DNA of 64,000 nt, from the NCBI RefSeq assembly GCF_002245895.1, contig NZ_NPJZ01000001.1, positions 1,227,001 to 1,291,000 on the forward strand. The letters are read 5' to 3'. This stretch comes from Rhodococcus sp. OK302 (lineage in GTDB: Bacteria; Actinomycetota; Actinomycetes; Mycobacteriales; Mycobacteriaceae). Shown here in pieces: positions 16,562-25,126 of the stretch (the stretch's first letter is position 1; each line of letters starts with the position of its first letter). The notes under the pieces were generated by a model, which was not told the origin of the DNA, searched no databases, and was given only the letters and a program-made list of their open reading frames with translations. The position numbers and the translations under genes are program-made.

Positions 16562-18427
16562 GTGAATGAGACCGAAAACCAGTCCAATCCTGGAGTCGAG
16601 TTGATTTCCCACCGCGCGACGTCGGATCGACTCCTCGTGCAGCGTGGGCTGTTCACCGGAACGTCGCCGGTGGCCAGCGACGAGTTGTATGCCGTGACCA
16701 AGACGGGAATGGTGGCGCGGACGCGCTTCGAGTTGCGTCTTCAGCCCGGAGCCGTTGCGCATACCAACACCTTCTTCGGGCGATTTCCAGCCAGCTACTG
16801 GCAGCGCTGGACCAACGTCACCGAGGTCACGGTTACCGCGCGTGTGGTGGCGGACGAGAGTTGCCGCATCCAGATCCAGGCCTCCGATATCGGCGGTCAT
16901 CGGCGCATTGTGACCAACGTTGTCGCCACGGGTAGCGAGACAGTCACCTTGACCGCGCCGCTCGACACTTTTGTCGACGGTGGCGCCCTGTGGCTGCAGT
17001 TCGAGGCTCAGGGCGGCAATGCCGTGGTCGACGAAGTCGAGTGGACGGTGACGTCGCCGGAAACGATCCGGCCGGTGGCGATTGCCATCTGCACGTTCAA
17101 CCGCGCTGATGATTGTGCGCGTACTGTTGCGGCGCTGGCTTCGGACGATCGTGTCCTGGCTTTGCTCGACGCCTTGTATGTGGTTGATCAGGGAACTGAT
17201 CCGGTCGAGTCGCGTGAGCTGTTCCAGGACGTGTCGAAGAAGTTCGGTTCGCGGTTGCATTACCTGCGTCAGGCGAACCTCGGCGGAGCCGGTGGTTTTA
17301 CGAGGGGCCTGTACGAGGCTTCGGAAGCCGGACCGAATGCCGATGTGATCTTGATGGACGACGACATTCTCTGCGAGCCCGAATCGGTTCTGCGGTTGAG
17401 CGCGTTTTCGAACATGACGACGGAACCGGCGCTGATCGGCGCGCAGATGCTGTTCCTGTTCAATCCGGACTATCTGCTCGCATCGGGTGAACGCGTTGAT
17501 CTGGGCACACTTCAGCGTGGTGTGCCGACGGACGAGCACGGTGTCCGCAACACCAGCGTTCTCGAAAAGCTTCCGGAGCGTCGCGTCGACGCCGAATACA
17601 ACGGTTGGTGGACGTGCCTGATCCCCGCCGAGGCCATCGAACGCATCGGTTTGCCGTTGCCGGTGTTTTTCCAGTGGGATGACGTCGAGTACAGCTTGCG
17701 GGCGGGCCGGGCGGGCATTCCCACCATCACGCTGCCCTCGGCTGCTGTCTGGCATGCGGACTTCTACTGGAAGGACGTCGACGGGTTCGCCCATTACTTC
17801 AGTACTCGCAACGGTTTGATTACTGCTTCACTCGACCCCGGATTTGCGCCGAAAACGTTGGCCAAGCAGTTGGCCCGCGACATTTCACATTCGATAGTCG
17901 GTTTGCAGTACGGTCTCGCGCACACACAGATTCGGGCTATCGAGGGATTCCTCGAGGGGCCCGGCGGTTTGGCGGATGGCGGACAGAAGGCGTTGGCTTC
18001 GATCAATCAGGAGCGAAAGCGGTTCCCGGAGACGGTGACTCGTCCGGCGTCGGAGTTGCCGAGCAGGTTGCCGATCCGCCGGGTGGCGCCAAGTCCGAAG
18101 CCCGGCCTGTGGACGGATCTGGTTCTCGCGAAACGTGCTGTGACGCAGGCGCGTAACCAGCTCGAACGGGGTCCGGTCGCGATCTCGTACGAGGACGCGC
18201 AGTGGTGGCATGTGGGCCGCTTCGATCATGTTTTTGTCACCGATGCGTCGCAGGGTGGTGTGCGCGAGCGCCGGTTCGACAGCGAGAAGGCCGCTGAGAT
18301 GAGCGGCCGTCTCGCCGGCGTGATCAAGCGTTTCCATTCCGAGGCGCCGAGTGTTGCTCAGGCGTTCATCGACGAGTTCCCGCAGCTCACCAGCCGCGAG
18401 AACTGGGCCCGCCTGTACGAGAAGTGA
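16562..18427 (+). CDS. glfT2: Galactofuranosyltransferase GlfT2-like, galactan polymerase
   Basis: A 621-residue enzyme; Mtb GlfT2 has 637. It has the N-terminal beta-sandwich (~1-165), then a GT-A domain with AICTFNR, the metal motif DDD (266-268), QWDDVEY with Asp373-Asp374, and AVWHADFYWKD with His398. These positions are within two residues of the catalytic Asp371/Asp372/His396 remembered for Mtb GlfT2. GlfT2 alternates beta-1,5 and beta-1,6 galactofuranose additions to build the galactan. GTG 16553 is an alternative start. The usual neighbour glf is not present, so either the locus is rearranged or this is a second GlfT2-type enzyme. It converges on the TylF-type gene with an 18-base gap. 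Confidence 0.78.
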   Translation: MNETENQSNPGVELISHRATSDRLLVQRGLFTGTSPVASDELYAVTKTGMVARTRFELRLQPGAVAHTNTFFGRFPASYWQRWTNVTEVTVTARVVADESCRIQIQASDIGGHRRIVTNVVATGSETVTLTAPLDTFVDGGALWLQFEAQGGNAVVDEVEWTVTSPETIRPVAIAICTFNRADDCARTVAALASDDRVLALLDALYVVDQGTDPVESRELFQDVSKKFGSRLHYLRQANLGGAGGFTRGLYEASEAGPNADVILMDDDILCEPESVLRLSAFSNMTTEPALIGAQMLFLFNPDYLLASGERVDLGTLQRGVPTDEHGVRNTSVLEKLPERRVDAEYNGWWTCLIPAEAIERIGLPLPVFFQWDDVEYSLRAGRAGIPTITLPSAAVWHADFYWKDVDGFAHYFSTRNGLITASLDPGFAPKTLAKQLARDISHSIVGLQYGLAHTQIRAIEGFLEGPGGLADGGQKALASINQERKRFPETVTRPASELPSRLPIRRVAPSPKPGLWTDLVLAKRAVTQARNQLERGPVAISYEDAQWWHVGRFDHVFVTDASQGGVRERRFDSEKAAEMSGRLAGVIKRFHSEAPSVAQAFIDEFPQLTSRENWARLYEK

Positions 18428-18445
18428 TTCTCACCGGATCACTTC

Positions 18446-19273
18446 TCAGCGGATCACTCTGGCAATGACCTGCTCGTTGTCGACGGTGTATCCGACGTAC
18501 TCGAACGAGATGCCGGTGCGTGTGACGAATTCCGTCCACGCCCGGTACTCGTGGTGTTGCCACCCGGGGTAGTTGAAGAACTCGTCGAATACCACGATCG
18601 ACCCGGGAACGAGTCGGTCGCCGAGTAGATCGAGCACGGTTTTGGTGGACGAGTAGAGGTCCGCGTCGAGGTGGAGGAACGCCACTGGCCCGGATTCCTG
18701 TTCGAGGAACGACGGCAGCGTGTCGCCAAAGAGACCTGGAACAAGTTGTGCCCCTGGCACTTCAGGAAGTGATTCTTGCGCGAATTCGCCCACCGGGAAT
18801 CCTGTACGCCAGGTTTCAGGTAAGCCGGAGAACACGTCGAAGCCCGCGACGGTTCCTTCGCGTTCACGGAACTCGTCGGCGATGATCTTCAGGGTTGTTC
18901 CACTGGCGACCCCGAACTCGAGTGCCATTCCCGGGATCTCGACCACATTCAATGCGTGCCGCAGTGTGTCGTGCGGATGCCCGAACGTCTCGACTACACG
19001 CATGTTCTCCAGGATGAACGTCGCGCTCGACGCGGTGGCTTCGAGATCAACCGCGTAGGCGAGATCGCGGCGTTGGCGAAACTCGAGCTCGTCGATCCGG
19101 GACCGAAGGCCCGCGATGTCCCCGCGGGCCCCGGCCAGTTCGTTGTGTGAGCGTGTTAGTTCGTCGAGAATCTGCCGTGTGCGTTCGGCATTATGACGGT
19201 CGGCGTTCTCGATCACCTCGGATACCGCACGTTGAAGCTTGGTCCTGGCGCTGGAACGGAACTGCTCGAACAT
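18446..19273 (-). CDS. TylF/MycF-type SAM-dependent methyltransferase
   Basis: A 275-residue protein with an N-terminal coiled coil (~10-75, heptads in ERTRQILDELTRSHNELAG and onward) and a class I methyltransferase domain. Marks are ALEFGVASGTTL (SAM binding), GFDVFSGLPETW and HLDADLYSSTKTVLD with a metal-binding Asp, as in TylF and MycF macrolide sugar O-methyltransferases. In this polysaccharide region it may cap or modify a glycan, as some O-antigen chain terminators do with coiled-coil scaffolds; this is inference. It starts 47 bases downstream of rsgA on the same strand. Confidence 0.8.
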   Translation of the reverse strand: MFEQFRSSARTKLQRAVSEVIENADRHNAERTRQILDELTRSHNELAGARGDIAGLRSRIDELEFRQRRDLAYAVDLEATASSATFILENMRVVETFGHPHDTLRHALNVVEIPGMALEFGVASGTTLKIIADEFREREGTVAGFDVFSGLPETWRTGFPVGEFAQESLPEVPGAQLVPGLFGDTLPSFLEQESGPVAFLHLDADLYSSTKTVLDLLGDRLVPGSIVVFDEFFNYPGWQHHEYRAWTEFVTRTGISFEYVGYTVDNEQVIARVIR

Positions 19274-19320
19274 GGCAACCTCTCGTCGGGACTACCTCCC
19301 CATCGTGCCAGGACCATCGG

Positions 19321-20400
19321 CTACTGTCCCCGTGTCCGGTAGCGAGCCTTCAACTGCCGCGACCGCATCTTCATCTCGCGGGTGTGTTCTGCCTGCAGTC
19401 GGGTGTCGCTCCGGGAGGCATTCCAGGCGTTTTCTTTCTGCAGTTTGCGGTAACTTGCAAGTCTCCTTTCCTGGATCTCGCCGCACTCCACGGCATTCCG
19501 AACGGCGCAATCCGGCTCCGATGTATGTGAACAGTCGGAGAACCGGCAGGCCGAGATCAGTTCTTCGATTTCGGGGAAGGTCTTGTCGATACCTTCGCCG
19601 GCGTTCCACATGCCGATTCCTCGTAGACCCGGTGTATCGATGAGGGTCCGTCCACCGGAGAGTGGAATCAGTTCCCTCGTGACGGTGGTGTGTCGGCCTT
19701 TGCCGTCTCCTGCTCGGACGGCGCCGGTGTCGAGGCGGCTGGTGCCGGTGTCGAGGAAGCTATGGCCGAGGAGTGCGTTGGCGAGGGTTGATTTGCCGGC
19801 CCCCGATGGACCGAGTATCGCCACGGTGCCGTCCAGAACTGCATCGAGTACGTCCATTCCTTCGTGAGTTTCGGCGCTGACCGCCAGTACGGTGGCGCCA
19901 GGTGCGACTGCGGAGATCGCGGCGAGAGCGTCGTAAATGTTTTGAGCTGCATCAGCTTTGGTGAGTGCGACGACGGGAGTTGCGCCGCTTTCCCAGGTGA
20001 GTGCGAGTAGTCGTTCGATGCGGCCCAGATCGATATCGCCGTCCGCGGCAGTGGCAACGACGACTGTGTCGACATTCGCGGCGAGAATCTGACCCTCGGA
20101 TTTTCCCGAGGCGGAGGATCGAATGATACTGCTCGATCGTGGGAGTATCGAAGTGACCGTGTATGTTTCGGTCCTGTCGATCTGCCCGCTGCCGGCAAGT
20201 GTCACCCAGTCGCCGGTGCACAGCGGTTCATTGCCGCTGACGGCGCGGGATATTCCTGTGGCGGCGGCGATATCGCATTGGCCGCGGTCGACGCGAAGGA
20301 TGCGCCCGAGCTTGTCGCCGGGCGGTGTCAATGCGTCGAATTTATCTGAAAGTAGTGTGTTCCAGCCGTATTCGGTCAGGAAAGAGCTATTTTCTGGCAT
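19321..20400 (-). CDS. rsgA: Ribosome small-subunit-dependent GTPase RsgA
   Basis: A 359-residue circularly permuted GTPase that matures the 30S subunit. An N-terminal OB-fold (~25-100) is followed by the permuted order VALTKAD (G4), GPSGAGKSTLANAL (G1) and DTPGLRG (G3), then the zinc motif with Cys and His residues in CRFSDCSHTSEPDCAV. ATG 20400 is preferred over a longer in-frame start because MPENSSFLTEYGWN is the family-type N-terminus. A GTPase inside a glycan cluster is out of context and may be a second genomic copy. No attenuator or other feature was recognised in the 155-bp gap up to glfT1. Confidence 0.88.
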   Translation of the reverse strand: MPENSSFLTEYGWNTLLSDKFDALTPPGDKLGRILRVDRGQCDIAAATGISRAVSGNEPLCTGDWVTLAGSGQIDRTETYTVTSILPRSSSIIRSSASGKSEGQILAANVDTVVVATAADGDIDLGRIERLLALTWESGATPVVALTKADAAQNIYDALAAISAVAPGATVLAVSAETHEGMDVLDAVLDGTVAILGPSGAGKSTLANALLGHSFLDTGTSRLDTGAVRAGDGKGRHTTVTRELIPLSGGRTLIDTPGLRGIGMWNAGEGIDKTFPEIEELISACRFSDCSHTSEPDCAVRNAVECGEIQERRLASYRKLQKENAWNASRSDTRLQAEHTREMKMRSRQLKARYRTRGQ

Positions 20401-20555
20401 GGTGAGTGTGTCCTCGAGGGCGAAGAAGTGAGTGTGTTGACGGTGTTGAAAGTGCGGAACACGACAGTCATCAGTACTCACTCCTCGATTAACTCAGGAC
20501 GCACCATGCGTCAGTGTGGAATCGTCTCAGGCAGCGATTGGTTTGCGCAACCGAA

Positions 20556-21452
20556 TTAACTCGGACGTTCGAACCGCTCTTGTCGGCCGAGTTTGCGTAG
20601 GCGCATCCACTCGCGGAGACCCGCGGGGTCGCGGCGAGTGATCAGGAAGTACCAGCCGAACCGAATCCATTCCTGCGGAAGCAGTTTGCGCATTCCGGGC
20701 TGGGAGAGGATGTATCCACGGTTGCGGTAGGTGAAGTAGCGCTTCGTTTCGTTGTCGGGGTACTGCGTGTGCATCCGGCCGCCGAGAATCGGCTTGAATT
20801 CGTCGGCACCGTTGGGATGGACGTAGGCGGTTTGCAAGCAGGTTCCGAATTTCAGTCCGGACCGTACGAGTCGACGGTGCACTTCCACTTCGTCTCCGCG
20901 GACGAACAAGCGGAGATCCGGGACGCCGACGGCGTCGATCGCATCGGCGGTGAACAGTGCGCCGTTGAAGAGGGATGCGATTCCCGGCAGGAGATCCTCG
21001 GAGCCCAGTTCGCTACGCAGACGGCGCCATTCCACGCCGCGGCGCAATGGGAACGCCAGGCGGTCTGGGTTGTCGATGTCGCAGACGACGGGGGAGACCT
21101 CGGCGAGATCGTGCCGGATCGCGCAGTCGAGAAGTGTTTCCAGGACGTCCGGACCCTCGGGTCGACCGTCGTCGTCGGCGAGCCAGACCCGATCTGCGCC
21201 CAGTGAAAGTGCGTACAAAATGCCCAGGGCAAATCCTCCGGCACCGCCGAGGTTGTGCTGGGAACCGATGTAACTTGTGGGCAGCGCGGCATTCTCGACG
21301 AGTTCACGAACTGCGTCTTCGTCGGCATTGTCGATGACGACGAGGTGATCGAGCGGCCGAGATTGTGTACTGAGAACCTTCAAGGATTCGGCCAGCAGTT
21401 CACGTCGTTTGTGCGTGACGACGACACCGATAATTTTTTCGGGTGTGCTCAC
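20556..21452 (-). CDS. glfT1: Galactofuranosyltransferase GlfT1, galactan initiator
   Basis: A 298-residue GT2 enzyme of the GlfT1 (Rv3782) type, which adds the first galactofuranoses to the decaprenyl-linked rhamnose-GlcNAc acceptor. It shows GVVVTHKRRELL, VVIDNA, NLGGAGGFALGI and the metal motif DDD at 93-95 in WLADDDGRPEG, with FVRGDEVEVHRRL further on. The GTG start overlaps the wzt stop by four bases, so the two are coupled. The order wzm-wzt-glfT1 is that of the mycobacterial galactan export locus. Confidence 0.9.
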   Translation of the reverse strand: MSTPEKIIGVVVTHKRRELLAESLKVLSTQSRPLDHLVVIDNADEDAVRELVENAALPTSYIGSQHNLGGAGGFALGILYALSLGADRVWLADDDGRPEGPDVLETLLDCAIRHDLAEVSPVVCDIDNPDRLAFPLRRGVEWRRLRSELGSEDLLPGIASLFNGALFTADAIDAVGVPDLRLFVRGDEVEVHRRLVRSGLKFGTCLQTAYVHPNGADEFKPILGGRMHTQYPDNETKRYFTYRNRGYILSQPGMRKLLPQEWIRFGWYFLITRRDPAGLREWMRLRKLGRQERFERPS

Positions 21453-22285
21453 GGGTTGTTCTCCCGGGCCATGTCGCCACCGGGGTTGTTCTCCCGGGCC
21501 ATGTCCTTGATGACGTGGCGGACGTGGTCGGCGGCGTCGTCACCTTCGTAGGCGCGGACGACGTCTTCGATGTCGCCTTGCATGCGGATCTGGCCGTGGT
21601 CGACCCACATCGCGCTGTTGCAGAGTTGAGCCAGGAACTCGTTGGAGTGGCTCGCGAAAACCAGGATGCCGGAGCGTTCCACCAGCTTTTGGAGGCGGAT
21701 GCGGGCTTTTTTCATGAATTCTGCGTCGACGGCGCCGATACCTTCGTCGAGCAGCAGGATTTCGGGATCGATGCTGGTGACGACGCCCATGGCGACGCGT
21801 ACGCGCATGCCGGTGGAGTAGGTGCGCAGCGGCATCGAGAGGTATTCGCCGAGTTCCGTGAAGTCGGCGATCTCATCCATTTTCGCGAGCATCTGCTTGC
21901 GGGTCTGGCCGAGGAACAGGCCGCGGATGATGATGTTCTCGTAGCCGGAGATTTCGGGGTCCATGCCGACGCCGAGGTCGAAGACGGGGGCGACGCGTCC
22001 GCGAATGCTGGCTGTTCCGCGGGTTGGCTCGTAGATGCCGGAGAGCAGGCGCAGTAGCGTGGATTTGCCGGCGCCGTTGTGGCCGACCAGTCCGATGCGG
22101 TCGCCTTCCTTGAGCGTCATCGTGATGTCGCGGAGTGCTTCGACGACGACGACGTCGGAGTCGTTGCGGCCGATGGATCCGCCGGCTTTGCCGAGGAATG
22201 CCTTCTTGAGTGAACGCGATTTGGCGTCGAAGATCGGGAAGTCGACGCATGCGTTCTGCGTGTGGATGCTGACTGGCTGACTCAT
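21449..22285 (-). CDS. wzt: Polysaccharide ABC transporter ATPase, galactan export (Wzt)
   Basis: A 278-residue ATPase with Walker A GHNGAGKST, signature YSTGMRVRVAMG and Walker B EILLLDEGIGAVD. With the preceding Wzm permease it should export the lipid-linked galactan (Rv3781-type), a step before arabinan addition outside. It lacks the C-terminal carbohydrate-binding domain of O-antigen Wzt proteins. Its last residues are a duplicated MARENNP created by a 30-bp direct repeat. It starts nine bases after the wzm stop. Confidence 0.92.
   Translation of the reverse strand: MSQPVSIHTQNACVDFPIFDAKSRSLKKAFLGKAGGSIGRNDSDVVVVEALRDITMTLKEGDRIGLVGHNGAGKSTLLRLLSGIYEPTRGTASIRGRVAPVFDLGVGMDPEISGYENIIIRGLFLGQTRKQMLAKMDEIADFTELGEYLSMPLRTYSTGMRVRVAMGVVTSIDPEILLLDEGIGAVDAEFMKKARIRLQKLVERSGILVFASHSNEFLAQLCNSAMWVDHGQIRMQGDIEDVVRAYEGDDAADHVRHVIKDMARENNPGGDMARENNP
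21453..21505 (-). repeat. 30-bp duplication at the wzt 3' end
   Basis: A 23-base identical sequence occurs at 21453-21475 and again at 21483-21505 (period 30 bp), encoding MARENNP twice with GGD between. The duplication lengthens Wzt while leaving the four-base GTGA overlap with glfT1 intact. Confidence 0.9.
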
Positions 22286-22294
22286 GTGTTTCCT

Positions 22295-23167
22295 CTAGAC
22301 CCAGTAGGGCACGCGTGCCCGGTACTTGCGGAGTGCCAGGATCGCGACGGCCCAGCCGACGACGGTGATGGCGATGACGATGTACCAGTGGTAGGCCTGC
22401 TGGTCTGTTCCGATGAGTGGCGCTCGGATGATCTCGAGGTAGTGGTAGAGCGGGTTGAGTTCGGCGAGCTTCACTCGTTCCATGGCTTGTCCGCCCTGGT
22501 CCTTGAGCGACTGCGTCGTCCACATGATGGGCGTCAGCACGAACAGCAGGAGGGTGAGGCTGCCGAGGATGGGAGCGATGTCGCGGTACCGGGTGGAGAA
22601 GATGCCGAACACGATGGACACCCACAGTGCGTTGGCCACGATCAGAACGAATGCGGGTATTGCGGCAAGTGCCGTCCAGGTCAGGTTCTGCCAGATGCTG
22701 AACGCGAACAGTAGGACCACGTAGATCACGATGTTGTGCGCGAAGAAGAGCACCTGACGCCACACCAGGCGATAGACGTGCACGCTCAACGCCGACGGCA
22801 ACTGTTTGATCAGGCCTTCGTTGGCGATGAATACTTCGGAGCCCTCGAGGATGCTGGCGCTGATCAGGTTCCAGACGATCAGTCCGACGGTGACGTACGG
22901 CAGGAATTCCTTGAGCGGAATGTTGAGCAGCGCCGAGTACAGGAGGCCCATGGCGGCAGCCTGGACGCCGGTGGCGATGGTGATCCAGAAGGGGCCGATG
23001 ACCGACCGGCGGTAACGCTGTTTGATGTCCTGCCAGCCGAGGCTCAGCCACAACTCGCGCTGCCGCAGCCCATCGCGCAGGTCTTTGAAGGCGCGATGGA
23101 ACGTCTGGGAGTCGGACACGGGCATGGGTTGCTCCGACGTCTCTGATTCGGTTGCGGATGCTGACAC
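22295..23167 (-). CDS. wzm: Polysaccharide ABC transporter permease, galactan export (Wzm)
   Basis: A 290-residue ABC-2 permease with six membrane segments. LGWQDIKQRYRRSVIGPFW at the first helix and RYRDIAPILGSL with TPIMW are typical of Wzm/RfbD. It forms the channel for lipid-linked galactan with the Wzt ATPase nine bases downstream. It is the first gene of wzm-wzt-glfT1. The 55-bp gap to the bpa stop codon upstream shows no clear terminator, so read-through from bpa is possible. Confidence 0.92.
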   Translation of the reverse strand: MSASATESETSEQPMPVSDSQTFHRAFKDLRDGLRQRELWLSLGWQDIKQRYRRSVIGPFWITIATGVQAAAMGLLYSALLNIPLKEFLPYVTVGLIVWNLISASILEGSEVFIANEGLIKQLPSALSVHVYRLVWRQVLFFAHNIVIYVVLLFAFSIWQNLTWTALAAIPAFVLIVANALWVSIVFGIFSTRYRDIAPILGSLTLLLFVLTPIMWTTQSLKDQGGQAMERVKLAELNPLYHYLEIIRAPLIGTDQQAYHWYIVIAITVVGWAVAILALRKYRARVPYWV

Positions 23168-23222
23168 GGAGGTCGAGCCTACCGGGCCCCGGCGCGGCGC
23201 CGACTTTCTGTGGTGACCGTGG

Positions 23223-23777
23223 TTACAGATACTGGCCTGTTCCGCCCCCTTGTTGGTCCGGATGGGTGGCGGAATGGGGGACTCCCATGCTCATTCCGGG
23301 AGGTAGTGCTCCTTGTCTCATTTGTTCGAGTTGAGCGCGCGCTGCCATCTGTTGGGCGAACAGCGCGGTCTGGATGCCGTGGAAGAGGCCTTCGAGCCAT
23401 CCGACCAACTGGGCCTGTGCGATGCGCAGTTCGGCGTCCGACGGGATGGAGTCGTCGGTGAACGGGAGGGTCAGGCGTTCGAGTTCTTCGCGCAACTCGG
23501 GGGCCAGCCCCTGTTCCAGTTCACGGATCGAAGATCGGTGGATCTCCTTGAGTCGGACCCGGCTGGCGTCGTCGAGCGGTGCGGCACGCACTTCTTCGAG
23601 GAGCTGTTTGATCATGGTGCCGATCCGCATGACCTTGGCGGGTTGCTCGACCATGTCGGCGATGGATTCACCCTCCGAGCCCCTGCCGTCTTGGGTATCG
23701 GAGCTGTGCCGATCGGTGCTTGTCTCGGTGCCGTCGGGGCCGATGACAACTACCTGTTCTTCGCCTGAGTTCTCCAT
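23223..23777 (-). CDS. bpa: Bacterial proteasome activator Bpa/PafE
   Basis: A 184-residue helical protein ending in GQYL, the C-terminal motif by which Bpa docks on the 20S proteasome and opens its gate without ATP. A four-helix core spans ~38-150 (VMRIGTMIKQLLEEVRAAP, IRELEQGLAPEL, AQLVGWLEGLFHGIQTALFAQQM), flanked by disordered ends. The gene corresponds to Rv3780, next to the galactan transporter in mycobacteria too. ATG 23777 is the only sensible start. It is divergent from the aminotransferase-fold gene. Confidence 0.93.
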   Translation of the reverse strand: MENSGEEQVVVIGPDGTETSTDRHSSDTQDGRGSEGESIADMVEQPAKVMRIGTMIKQLLEEVRAAPLDDASRVRLKEIHRSSIRELEQGLAPELREELERLTLPFTDDSIPSDAELRIAQAQLVGWLEGLFHGIQTALFAQQMAARAQLEQMRQGALPPGMSMGVPHSATHPDQQGGGTGQYL

Positions 23778-23871
23778 GTCTCCATCTTGTCGTGTCGGGC
23801 CGACAAACTACGCGTAACCCCAAAATGGTAACTAAAAAGTAACTGTAATGACAAGCATTTAGGTGTCTGCC

Positions 23872-23901
23872 TTCGACTAAGAAGCGGCGTGCCCCTAGAG
23901 T
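23872..23901 (+). promoter_or_regulatory. Leaderless promoter of the aminotransferase-fold gene
   Basis: TTCGAC (23872-23877), 18 bases, TAGAGT (23896-23901), then seven bases to ATG 23909. The AT-rich interval 23778-23871 probably also holds the divergent bpa promoter. Confidence 0.45.
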
Positions 23902-23908
23902 GTCGAGC

Positions 23909-25111
23909 ATGGCTTACGACGTTGCCCGTGTACGGGGATTGATTCCCTCACTCGGCGACGGTTGGATCCACCTCGACCCGCAAGCGGGCATGCAGATCCC
24001 CGACGTGGTCTCGCGGACGGTGTCCACCGCATTCCGGGCGGCTGCATCGTCGTCATCGGGTCGACACGTCTCGAACCGTCGCAGTGCGGCAATTCTCGAC
24101 AGTGCGCGTTCCGCCGTTGCAGACCTTGTCGGTGGCGATCCCGCTGGGGTCGTCCTGGGTGCAGACAGAGCTGTATTGCTGGCCTGGCTGGCGGAATCGC
24201 TGAGCTCTCGGCTGGGGCTCGGTACCGGCCTGGTTCTCTCGAGGCTCGACGAGGAAGCGAACGTGGCGCCGTGGCTGCGCGTCGCCAGCCGCTACGGCGC
24301 TCAGGTGCGCTGGGCCGAGGTCGAGATCGAGACGTGCGAGCTTCCGAGTTGGCAGTTCAACGAGCTCATTACTTCGACAACCAGGCTTGTGGCGTTGACT
24401 GCTGCTTCGCCGATCGTCGGCTCGGCGCCCAACGTGCGCGCCGCCGCAGATCGACTGCACGAATTCGGCGGACTCATGGTGGTCGACGCCGTCGGCGCTG
24501 CTCCCTATGCACATTTGGATATGGCTGAACTCGGGGCGGACATCGTCGCGGTGAGCGCGCCGTCCTGGGGTGGCCCGCAGGTCGGCGCCTTGGTGTTCCG
24601 TGATCCGGGTCTGCTGGATCGAATCCCGGCAGTGTCACTGAACCCGTACGCGCGCGGTGCCGAGCGGTTGGAGGTGGGTGGACACCAGTTCGCTCTACTC
24701 TCGGGCCTCACGTCGTCGATCGACTTCCTTGCCGGCCTCGACGAATCGGCAACGGGCACTCGCCGCGAACGTCTCGAAACGTCGATCAGCTCTCTGCAGA
24801 ACTATCAGGACGGCCTTTTCGACCACCTGTTGCGTTCGCTGTCTTCGCTGCCCAACGTCATGGTCATCGGCCACGCACCGACGCGTGTTCCGACGCTCAG
24901 TTTCACGCTCGAAGGTATGGCCGCCGACAAGGTGGCCGCTCATCTCGCAGACAAGCGTATTGCCACGGTGAGCGGTACTCACGGCAACTCGCGACTGCTC
25001 GACGCGTTGGGTGTCAACGACGAGGGCGGCGCGGTCACGGTCGGGTTGGCGCCCTATACGACGCGGTACGAGATCAACCAGTTGGTCGCCGAACTCGGCA
25101 CTCTGGGTTGA
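23909..25111 (+). CDS. Class V aminotransferase-fold protein lacking the PLP lysine
   Basis: A 400-residue NifS/SufS-like fold. The sequence follows the family through VVDAVGAAPYAHLDMAELGADIVAVS, but where catalytic members read SxHKxxGP it has SAPSWGGP. The His is replaced by Pro and the Schiff-base Lys by Ser219. No nearby lysine can stand in, so it is probably not an active aminotransferase or desulfurase. The Asp that contacts the pyridine nitrogen is kept, so PLP binding is not excluded. It occupies the position of Rv3778c, divergent from the proteasome activator. ATG 23909 fits the leaderless promoter; GTG 23900 is an alternative. Confidence 0.8.
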   Translation: MAYDVARVRGLIPSLGDGWIHLDPQAGMQIPDVVSRTVSTAFRAAASSSSGRHVSNRRSAAILDSARSAVADLVGGDPAGVVLGADRAVLLAWLAESLSSRLGLGTGLVLSRLDEEANVAPWLRVASRYGAQVRWAEVEIETCELPSWQFNELITSTTRLVALTAASPIVGSAPNVRAAADRLHEFGGLMVVDAVGAAPYAHLDMAELGADIVAVSAPSWGGPQVGALVFRDPGLLDRIPAVSLNPYARGAERLEVGGHQFALLSGLTSSIDFLAGLDESATGTRRERLETSISSLQNYQDGLFDHLLRSLSSLPNVMVIGHAPTRVPTLSFTLEGMAADKVAAHLADKRIATVSGTHGNSRLLDALGVNDEGGAVTVGLAPYTTRYEINQLVAELGTLG

Positions 25112-25126
25112 TCTCGCACCGGTAGT

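Noticed and set aside
16499..17794. A 431-codon open frame antisense to the GlfT2-like gene
   Set aside because: It is composition-driven and has no domain; the sense strand has all GlfT2 catalytic residues.
21873..23051. A 392-codon frame over wzt and wzm rich in Arg, Pro and His
   Set aside because: It is an alternative frame of two real genes with extreme residue bias.
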